Part shown: piece after piece, positions 10,590 through 19,500 of the stretch
How positions within the stretch are numbered: position 1 is the first letter of the stretch
Layout: each line of letters begins with the position of its first letter
NCBI GenBank assembly: GCA_036897625.1
Contig: JAYMTA010000591.1
Location: 1 to 26,373, forward strand
Reading direction: 5' to 3'
Length of the DNA stretch: 26,373 nucleotides
From: Pelargonium cotyledonis
Taxonomy: Eukaryota; Streptophyta; Magnoliopsida; Geraniales; Geraniaceae
Translations under genes and position numbers: made by a program
Notes under the pieces: generated by a model
The model's input: the letters and a program-made list of their open reading frames with translations, nothing else
What the model was told of the DNA's origin: nothing
Database searches by the model: none

Positions 10590-13500
10590 AAAATTGTCTT
10601 TGATTAACATATGTATGTACATTATTGGATTGTAGTTTTGTATTTCTTGGGTGTGATTAGCCCCCCATGAAGTGAGCATAAAGAAATTGTAGCTCCACTT
10701 TTTAGATAATTACAATGATATAAACACTATTATTGAAGTTGAAAGTTTGTTTTTCAAATATAATTAATTAAGAGGTATCACAACGACAAATCTATGTGTT
10801 AATTGTGTCGAATTTTTTTCTATTTTATTATGATTGGAAATTGAACTGATCACATTTCAAATATCTGCAAATTCGAGTAATAATAGTCCAAATTTAATAT
10901 ATCTAAATCTTTTTTCTAATATTCATAATCATTAGCTACATGTGAAGTATACCAAGTTTTCAAACTAGACATAGATTATCTAACAACCATGTCCCAAATT
11001 TCAAACCCCAAATCCATGAAAAGACTTGCTTGATACCAAACTTGGAAAACCAAAATTGCTTTGGTTTTATATATTGACTTATGTTCTTCCTATTTTTTTT
11101 CCCCTTTCCCTTTAACAAAAAAACAGTTTTAAAAAGGATAACATTAAATGATAAAAGGGCAGGAGTCTTCTAATTCAAAATTATACGTATCAAACGTTCA
11201 AAATGATGTAATTTTAGATAAATGATTGAAAATAAAATCGAGAATATCAAAACTACATAATTTTAATTGGTTTTTTCATTTTTATTTGGAAAAGATGAGT
11301 AATACTATGTAGTTTTGATATTATTTTCAACCACTTGCATGCGTTGTTTTAAGTGTTTGACTACTAACTTTGGGTAAGTCGATCATCTTCACTTTACTCA
11401 TTCATTCAGGGTCGGAACCGGTTGAATATTTTCAATCCGAATTTAGAAAATCTTGGTATAACAAACTCGTAACTCGAACTTCAATTTGCTCCTCTTGTGG
11501 GTCGGGTCAATTTTCCAACCCGAAATCCAAATTGTAGTTTTGGCCAAATTTGATCAACCAAGGCACACGACATGATAGCGCATGGAACAGAACTGTGGTC
11601 CGACGCTATTAGGCGGGTGACTGATGAGATCACACGGTACAAAGTAGAAATGTTCTGTGTTTTGGTCCCATGACCAGTAGCTATAGATCTGTTGTTTAGA
11701 GGACCACCAATAATATTTGATATTTTTGCACCCAAAATATTTTTAATATTTATAGTTAATAGTAACATTTTTCATGTATTTACAATTATGAAAAAGAAAA
11801 TACGTATTATACAGAAAATACACGTCGAGTTGAACTTAAAAAGCCCTCAGATTCGGATCCAGATTGCGAGTTTAATTCAGAGTCCGATGGACGTAGTGAA
11901 CTGATTAGGATTTGACTCAAAAGAAGCCAATTTATAAACATAGCTGATCACTAAAGGTACCTGAAACCCGATTCCAGGTTCAAGTCAACGTAAATGGACC
12001 TGACATTTTTCGAGTTGGACAACCTACACCTATTCTATGACAAAACCAAAACCAAAACTCGATCCACACCTATGTGGTTCTGGTTACGGTAGGGTATATT
12101 TTTATTCCAAATGCTACCTCGGTGCCACAAAGCAATTTTTGGAGAGAAAACGTAACATGCACCGAGTAACAACTCAAACAGTCAAACATATGCATGCATT
12201 ATCTATAAGTTTCATGTCCTAAAAATATGTATACACAATTCAAGTTTCATAATCTACTGTAGCAGAACATACATGTTAATGTTAATCATGTAGGATATGT
12301 CATAGACAAAAACGGGCTAAACTAAGCTCGGTTTTCTGTTTTCATTATCATAAACAGAAAATCCAAATAAAGTTTAAGCTCGATTGCGAGCAGCACAAAG
12401 AATCAACAACAAAGCAAAATTTGGACCATAGTGATCCTCCCACATGTGTGCTCTCTCGCTCTTCCAAACAACAACCAAGCCATTTCCCGAACAATGTCAG
12501 GATCGACTACATGAATCCATTAGTATAACTCTTTGGGATCTTTGCTCATATTATCCTCATCTGCTCTATCATATCTAATGCTATCTCCCTAGTTAAACCA
12601 ATTTGCTAATTTGCTATTATGCATTTCCTCGCTACTGTCCATTTTAACTTATGTCTACTCCTGCAACTTTTATTTCTTCCAAATGAATTCTCCCGTCCTC
12701 CCTCACGGAATCACTAATCTCTCTTGCTCTCCCCAAATACACATATTCAACCCATGGCTAGTTAGCTACTGCCTAAACACAATCATGCAAACCATGTCAA
12801 TTATGTCCTAATATTGGTACTGCACCCACAAATTCAGCATCAACGCACAGCATATCTTAAAAGTATTGTGATGACTTGCAGCTCTGCAACAGAGTGAGAC
12901 TGCACCAAGTTTATCGTATAGCCTGCACCAAGTTTTGGGGTCTTACGATCAAATTAGAGAATGTTCATAAACCCCCCTTCCTAGCACTAACTAGTAGGAA
13001 AACTGAAGCCTGGGTAAACAAATTGAAAGGAACTCGGCTCAAAGGTGTCATGTGAAGGGACAAAACCTGATTTCTGCAACAGCAAAGCAGTAATTTTTTA
13101 CAATGTTAGGCTATATCTAAACATAACTCTAACATTTATGGCCATTTCATTGGGGTTGAGCATCGACAAACATGCAGATAAAAGAGTTCACTCCTGCTAA
13201 TGGCCCTGATAATTTGTGCTTCACAACCCAAAATAATATCACAAACAAGAGGTTGTTTGATAATACAAGAACCCTATGTTTGTTTTCACATTTTGAAGAC
13301 AATGGCTATAGCTAACAATTTGTCTTAACGTGCTGTGTTTCAGGTTAAATATGTGTTATATGGATCAACACAAACACGACAAATCTTGCCTCCAAGGAGA
13401 GAGAGACGATGTGAGTGCTTCCATTCTCTTTCCCTAGCCACATAGAATTTGACAATATAAATAACTATCTAAACATTACTCGCATACAAGTCATGCCCAT

Positions 13501-13934
13501 TTTACATGTCTAGCACAAACACAAGACATTTAAACCTGTTGGGTCCAAACATGCTTAAGTCACAATGTGTTCATGTCGGGTCCCGTGTCATTTCTCAAGT
13601 TTTCAGCTCTAACAATGACTAGCATCTCTCATCTCCGGCACATTGGTTTTACCTTATATCATCCACCAAGCTTATCACTTGGACAAGGTTCAACACAAAC
13701 CTCAAACATGGACATTTCAAACAAAAATGGCAAGAGCAAAATTGCAATTGAAACATAAAATCAAACAATAAACAAAAAAAGGGGAGATATTTAAATTGAG
13801 TAACAACATGAGTTCATCAACATAGTCATATTGTTCCTCAAAATCATAATTTTAACCCTAAACTCATCAAACTACCAATACCATTCCCAAAACAAGTACC
13901 AAATTCATGTTCGATTTCACTAACCTTCCTCGAA
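10590..13934. other. Long intergenic region with no convincing gene
   Basis: About 3.3 kb. Several open frames of 60-95 codons are present (such as the minus-strand frame at 11481-11768), but none resembles a protein family or has gene-like composition. Parts at 11400-11700 and 11820-12060 are richer in G+C and contain GGTTCGGGT/AACCCGAA-like words, suggesting decayed repeats. The right end, roughly 13800-13934, should include the 3' untranslated region of the CHZ-like gene. Confidence 0.5.
11226..11330. repeat. Interrupted inverted repeat around a 46-nt loop
   Basis: TTGAAAATA...ATATCAAAACTACATA (11226-11259) pairs with TATGTAGTTTTGATATTATT ending TTTCAA (11306-11330). The left arm has a bulge of about 8 nt. 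The loop is AT-rich. It may be a small MITE remnant or a hairpin RNA source. No target duplication was identified. Confidence 0.45.
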
Positions 13935-14555
13935 TCATGCATCGCTGTCGTCGCTATCATCTTCCTGCGCATTCTCAACATCATTGGCGATGTAGAATCC
14001 AGGCTGCGACGCTCGCCTCCGAGTCCTCGACGGAAGAATGTTATCCAAATCGACCTCCGCCAGAGGATCATCGGACAGATCGCTTTCCGCTTCCGATTGG
14101 CTGAAATCGCCATCGTCGTCGCTATCACTATCATCTTCGTCGTCCTCTTCTTCAATCATTTTTCCTTTCCCCTTATCGTCTCTCATAATACCCTTTCCTT
14201 TCCGATCCACAACGGATTTTCCGTTCGATTTCTCACCGTTTTCGTCCTCATCGTCGTCGTCTTCTTCAGAATCAACTTCTCCCTCATCTTCCTCGTCGTC
14301 CTCTTCTGGTTCAAGCTGGTCAATTTCCGCTTCGGCGATCGGAGAATCATTGGGCCTTTGGTTCTCCTTGTCGCATTCTTCATCGTTTTCACTGTTCTCT
14401 TCGGCAGCAGGAGGAGAATCGTTGTTGTTGTTGTTGTTGTTCAGGGTCTGTATCTTCTGGATTTTCTTGAGATTCACCTCGGCGTCTTCGTCAAGACGAT
14501 CGGGCTTGCGCTTCGCGTGCAATGTCGGATCTTCCTGGTTCTTGATTTCCGCCAT
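13935..14555 (-). CDS. Acidic nuclear protein with CHZ-like motif (candidate H2A.Z chaperone)
   Basis: Single-exon gene of 206 aa, ATG at 14555-14553, stop TGA at 13937-13935. The protein is extremely rich in Asp, Glu and Ser, with long acidic runs at about residues 80-105 and 135-160. It has a poly-Asn run (about 39-45), KGKGIMRDDKGKGKM basic patches, and a conserved-looking C-terminal block DNILPSRTRRR (171-181) followed by QPGFYIAND. The block resembles the CHZ motif of histone H2A.Z chaperones (yeast Chz1), in which a short basic segment next to acidic tails binds H2A.Z-H2B. Low-complexity acidic proteins are easily over-assigned, so the chaperone role is inference from one motif. The coding nature is well supported by the open frame, the start, and the telo-box leader. 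The antisense serine-rich frames in the same place are shadows. Confidence 0.75.
   Translation of the reverse strand: MAEIKNQEDPTLHAKRKPDRLDEDAEVNLKKIQKIQTLNNNNNNNDSPPAAEENSENDEECDKENQRPNDSPIAEAEIDQLEPEEDDEEDEGEVDSEEDDDDEDENGEKSNGKSVVDRKGKGIMRDDKGKGKMIEEEDDEDDSDSDDDGDFSQSEAESDLSDDPLAEVDLDNILPSRTRRRASQPGFYIANDVENAQEDDSDDSDA
14421..14441 (+). repeat. (GTT)7 microsatellite coding poly-Asn
   Basis: Seven perfect GTT triplets on the plus strand, read as seven Asn codons (AAC) in the minus-strand CHZ-like gene. Trinucleotide repeats of this kind often vary in length without shifting the frame. Confidence 0.9.
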
Positions 14556-14590
14556 GGATTTTTCTTCGGAAGCTTTGTGTCTGGTTGGGG

Positions 14591-14599
14591 TTAGGGTTT
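14591..14599 (-). promoter_or_regulatory. Telo-box (AAACCCTAA) upstream of the CHZ-like gene
   Basis: TTAGGGTTT on the plus strand is AAACCCTAA on the gene strand, 36 bp upstream of the start codon. Telo-boxes are common near the transcription start of plant genes active in dividing cells and in ribosome or chromatin functions. This fits a nuclear housekeeping role. A TGGGCT (site II-like) word lies further upstream at 14692-14697 on the plus strand. Confidence 0.6.
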
Positions 14600-15406
14600 A
14601 TGGAGTGCCGAGCGGTAAGGAACACCAGTCAGTTAGGGCTTTTTGTGTCTTTCTTTTTTGCCAAATAGTCCCTCTACTTTACAATATTTCTATTGGGCTC
14701 TCTATATTTTTTAATATTTCTACAACATTTTTCATTATCAAATTTGTACAAATATGGGTAAAAATGAACTATAATCTAAAATGATAGTCCACTTTTCTAC
14801 TTTTAAGTAGAAATAACGAATTAACTAAAGTTAAGTGTTAGTCATTTGAAAATCATAAATCAAGGTGATCAGTAAAAAGACGACACACACATTCAAAAAT
14901 CTCATCATTATTCGAAAGAGTGTAGACTAAATGAGACTAATAAGAGAGTTAAAAAATAAAACCTATTCAAATATGCCATCCAAGATGGGTTGCCCAAATA
15001 ATCTCGCCCAAACATCATGTCATGTGACACTTTAATGTCACGTCTCAAAGAACTTGGGTTGAAGAAGCAAAGACAATGTGTCATGCTGCTACAAAACCAT
15101 CAAATTCGCTAGAACAACAAATTCGACGCTAAGAAAAGGTATGAACTAACGTCTATTAAGACACTCCCATGGATCATGAACTAACTTAATTCATGTCGCA
15201 ATGCATAGCCTTGTTCCTCTTTAGTTGCTTCCGACTACTGTGCCTTCTACTAGAGTTAAGATCAAACTAAAATTTATGCATGTGCACTCAAGTCATATAC
15301 GAACTAACTTTTTATTATAGTTGACAATTTAGGTCCAAATTTGCAAATAACATAATCTTTGTGTAAAATAAGTTCAAACTCGCATAGTTTAATTACAAGA
15401 GAAACT
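14600..15406. other. Promoter and intergenic DNA upstream of the CHZ-like gene
   Basis: AT-rich. The first few hundred bases should hold the promoter of the CHZ-like gene. No other gene, RNA or clear mobile element is seen. Confidence 0.5.
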
Positions 15407-15422
15407 TAAAATCCGCATCTTT

Positions 15423-15603
15423 TTTTAGGTGTCAACCATGGGGTTTCTGAGAGGGCCCGTACTATTGACGGTTTGGAACTTTTAACCCTTTTTACCACAC
15501 CCAGACTAATCACATTCGAGACTTAGTCATAGTTAAAGTTTCTCATCTCTCCCTATGAGTGTATTGAGTGGGGATCGAACACAACTGCACCACAACTCGT
15601 GAG
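15423..15603 (-). mobile_element. SINE-like retroposon with 16-bp target site duplication
   Basis: A 181-bp insertion flanked by the exact 16-bp repeat TAAAATCCGCATCTTT (15407-15422 and 15604-15619). On the minus strand it begins near TCACGAGTTGTGGTGCAGTT and has a B-box-like GTTCGATCCCC shortly after. It ends in CACCTAAAAAAA, a short A tail at 15420-15427. There is no protein. Long exact flanking repeats, a Pol III-like B-box and an A tail point to a SINE. The A box is not clear, so the head is probably truncated. Its sequence differs from the SINE at 7780-7983, so it is another family. Confidence 0.72.
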
Positions 15604-15740
15604 TAAAATCCGCATCTTTCACCCTTTCTAGATTAGGTTAGACCTCTCCAAACCAATACCTTGAAACCTCAAAAACCAAATCCAAAGTTGTTCCAAGGTA
15701 TTCTTTGATTTCTATAACACTTTTGATATAATAATAACAA

Positions 15741-15812
15741 GCCCGTCTAGTTTAGTTGGTAGAGCGCAAGCCTCTTAACTTTGTGGTCGTGGGTTCAACC
15801 CCACGGTGGGCG
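15741..15812 (+). tRNA. tRNA-Lys (CTT), slightly degenerate
   Basis: A 72-nt cloverleaf: acceptor GCCCGTC pairs with GGTGGGC, D-arm GTTTAGTTGGTAGAGC, anticodon loop CTCTTAA (anticodon CTT, Lys), T-arm GTGGG/CCCAC, discriminator G. Compared with the plant tRNA-Lys(CTT) I remember, there are three defects. The D-stem has become wobble-rich. The anticodon stem has a C:C mismatch at its loop end (CAAGC/CTTTG). The T-loop appears one base short (TTCAAC). Expression signals look intact: TATA-rich DNA plus a CAA triplet just upstream (15738-15740), and a T6 Pol III terminator at 15821-15826. It may be a working variant or a young pseudogene. Confidence 0.78.
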
Positions 15813-15826
15813 TGTTGCTCTTTTTT

Positions 15827-16440
15827 GGCTTGGGCTTTTATTTACATTTTGTATTAATGAGTATAAAACAAAGTGAAGCCTTTTTGTTTCATGTTCATGA
15901 ATGTGTCAAAGGTGCACAATATTGGTTTTTGTTAGAAGCTTCCTATTTTTATTTTTTACTATTATTATTCAAAAACACTTGTTTCGAAAAATACAAATAT
16001 ATCACAGTAATTAATTATGGTTTTGGAAAAATAATTTGAAACGAAAAATATTAATTCAACCACAACAAGTACACTATCACGTAATTACGGTAAAATAATT
16101 CAATGCACTTATTTAATCATGAATTTGAATACTTATTTACCTATTGTTGATATGTCTTTAAAAAAAGATAAAAATGAGGTGTACATGATAATATAAGACG
16201 CTGAGAGAAAGTTAATAAATCACACTTGAAACATAGGATTTATTATTATTTTCATTACGAGAAGTAGTTATGAATTATGATTAAAAAAAATAAAAAAATA
16301 ATTATCTAAACCCCCATTCTCTTACTTTTCAATAGAGCATATTTACTTATTTATTTAAATTATCATTAATCATATTCTAAAGCACTTAGATGGGTCCCAT
16401 AATTTTCCGTGCTGACGCGGCATTATCTTATTGGTTGCCC
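15827..16440. other. Intergenic DNA upstream of VHA-C
   Basis: AT-rich spacer between the tRNA and the VHA-C promoter. The open frame at 15806-16039 overlaps the tRNA and has no family resemblance. Nothing else recognised. Confidence 0.5.
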
Positions 16441-16562
16441 AGTACCGGACCGAGTATAAATACAGAAAAACAAAAAACTCAAAATTACCGAGTTTCTGAT
16501 CTCCGCCATAGCCAAATAGCTCTCTCTTTCTCTGAAGAGAAGAGGAAGAAGAAGAAGCTCCA
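16428..16562 (+). promoter_or_regulatory. VHA-C core promoter and leader
   Basis: An ATTGG (inverted CCAAT) box lies near 16430 and a clear TATA box, TATAAATA, at 16455-16462. Transcription should begin roughly 30 bp later, giving a leader of about 75 bp. The leader contains CT-rich and then GAAGAAGAAG-rich DNA, typical of strongly translated plant genes. A TGACGCGG word (TGACG core, a bZIP-type site) lies at about 16412-16419. Confidence 0.7.
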
Positions 16563-19500
16563 ATGGCGAGCAGGTACTGGGTGGTGTCTCTTCCGGTTCA
16601 TGGCTCTGCTGCGTCTATGTGGACCAAACTGCAAGAACAAATCTCCAAACACTCGTTCGAGACTCTGCTCTACCGAGTACTGTTTCTCTGCGTTTCAACT
16701 ATATCTGATGCTCGTTAACTGGAACTTTCAATTTCTTGTTATTTATCATGTCTGTTTGGTTGAATTCGCAGTTTAATATACCTAATCTCCGTGTTGGAAC
16801 GCTTGATTCTCTCTTGGCGCTCAGCGATGATCTGGTGAAGGTAATTTTTGTTGAAGAATCGAATCCGAATTTCACATTTCTAGTTTTTGTCTTCGAGTTC
16901 ATCGATCCGCTGAGCATGATACGATCTGTGTGATGTTAGTTTTTGAGGTTTCTTCTGAAATCACTGAATTTAGTTTGCGGATAAATTGAATTGTGACATG
17001 ATGAATTAGAATCAAGTATGTGTGTGTACGTATATAATACATATTTTACGAATTGTTTTGCATGAAATGGAATTATGAAATGTGATGTGCGTGTGGTTTA
17101 TTGGTTGAGATGTGATCCTCCAGGCATGATGCAATCTGTTCGATGTTAAATTTGTCAGGTTTGGACTGAAATCACTGTATCTAGCGGATGTATTGAATTG
17201 TGATCTGTGTATATGTATGCAATGCATATTTTATGAATTGTTTTGGTGCTAAAATTGGAATTATGGAGTGTGATGTTTGTGTGGTTGATTTGTTGAATGT
17301 AACTTCCTCCTATTCCTCCAGTTTTTAATCTTTTTTATTGATCTGCCAAGCATGATGTAATCTGTTTGTAGTTAATCTTGTGAGGTTTGTACTGAAATTG
17401 CTGTGTTTAGTTAGTGGATTTATTTAACTGCGACCTGATGAGTTCGAATCAACTTCTGAGAATGATATATATGTGCTTTTTTGTGTGTGTGTTTGATACA
17501 TATTTTATTAATTGCTTTGTGATGAACTGGAGTTATTGAATGTGATGTGTGTTTGATTTATCTGTTGAACGTTACTTCCTCCAATTTGGATTCGCTTTTC
17601 ATTTTTGGATCTGTTGTTTTGGTTGAGATAAATAGATTTTCACGGAGTTAAGGTAACGTGCAGTCAAATACCTTTATGGAAGCAACATCGAGCAAGATCA
17701 AGAGACAAATTGATGAATTGGAGAGAGCTTCGGGGGATGCGAGTGGTGCTCTCTCTGTTGACGGTGTACCAGTTGATTCATATCTAACTAGGTGAGTGAC
17801 ACTTCCGTAAAATTTGGATTATAAATGGTTGAGTGAAATATTGATTAGTATTTTGATTATGTGATGGAAGGTTTGTTTGGGACGAGGCTAAGTACCCTAC
17901 AATGTCACCTTTGAGGGAGGTTGTGGATTCCATTCATTCCCTAGTTGCAAAGATCGAGGATGATCTCAAGGTAACCTTTTATTCCCTATTGTTTTTTTGT
18001 TTATTATTCTTGGTTTGATTTCTAAATTATTTACCTCTTTGTCGTTAGATAGGCAAATAGTTGCGAATTATTGCCCAGTGATTTTATCTATTACTTTTCT
18101 CCAAATATTGGTTTCAGAGATTGAGAAATTTTCTTCATGAGGTTGCTTATCAACTTCTTGCGATATATTTTTGTAGCGTGCTCTGTATATAGTTGCTCTG
18201 TTTCTTTGAATTATGCTTGCATGGCTATTTGTGGTGGCACTAGCAATGATTAGTGAAATAGAAATGAGAATATTAAAAGGTGAAAAGTCCTTAAACAATA
18301 CCTACACTGGCTACAGAACTTCATATGTTAAATAGAAATAAAATAACTGCCCCAGGTTCAATTACGTGTTTGAAAAAGTCCTTTGCAGTATCTTGTGTAA
18401 TACCACTAAACTATCAGAAAATTTGCATAAATATATCAGTCTCAATGATAATTATGAACAGAAAAGTGAAAACCAATTTTTTTTATTTAATATTTCCTTT
18501 GTATCCACCTTATTTGCAGAGTCTTACCTTTACTGTTATTAAACTCTTGGGAAACCACAATGGGCACATTGCCCGTATTGTTGAGATTTCAAATTCCGGC
18601 CTTCTGCTTTGTTGACTAGGCATCTGAAATCACTAACAATAACAAAAAAATACCATTGTGAAATCCCAAACGGTATATAGAAAGGTTAAATTGCTTGACA
18701 AATAGTTTTGAGTTCTGATTTGGTATATCTGTCATTATGCTTACAGCAGCTGTTGTAAGCGACTAAGGATATTGTGATACCTCTATGAATCTTAGCTTCC
18801 AGCTGAAACAGTATTTGTTCAAGTCTTCTCGCAGAATTGCGTAGTCTTTTGCTTAGATGTTGTCATTGTCAGCTATTCCTTGTCTCTTCTTGGCCCAAGT
18901 ATTACATCAGAATTGTGTAATCTGTGTTGACTTCTATTGTGGTAGATTTAATTTGATGTTTGGGATTTAATTTGATGTTTGGGTCTTATGGCTTTGTCTC
19001 CTATGTTAGGTTCATGTTGCTGAGTATAACAATGTCCGTAGTCAGCTCAATGATATTAACAGAAAGCAAAGTGGAAGGTATATCATTTATTTTATTTTTA
19101 TTTTAAGGGTTGTTTAAGTCTGGTCGAAGACTAGTGTATACCAGTTATATGTGTATTGTTTTAGGCGCCCCTAACTCTTTGCTTACTTCAGCTTGGCTGT
19201 CCGGGATCTTTCCAATCTAGTGAAACCAGAGGATATTGTTTCCTCTGAACACCTGGTGAGCCTCCTTGCTATCGTCCCCAAGTACTCACAGAAGGATTGG
19301 TTGTCCAGCTACGAAACCTTGACTAGTTATGTGGTAAGGCTTTTTTAACTTGGAAATCCTAAATTCAGTTACTACTCCTCTGTCCCAAAATAAGTGTCTT
19401 GGTTTCCATTTTGAGAAAGATTAAGGAAAAGTTAATGTTGTACACTTCCTCTTGTATATTCATGGGCATGTGTTGTAACAAACTTGAGAAATACTAACTT

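Noticed and set aside
11481..11768. Minus-strand 95-codon frame and a TGATGA word suggesting a C/D snoRNA
   Set aside because: No protein resemblance. The C-box context is imperfect and no convincing paired D box and terminal stem were found.
14038..14784. Long plus-strand open frame (248 codons), Ser-rich
   Set aside because: It is the antisense of the Asp/Glu-rich CHZ-like gene; GAT/GAA codons read backward give long Ser/Phe runs. No family resemblance.
16390..16776. Open frame of 128 codons across the VHA-C promoter and exon 1
   Set aside because: It starts before the TATA box and reads VHA-C exon 1 in the wrong frame.
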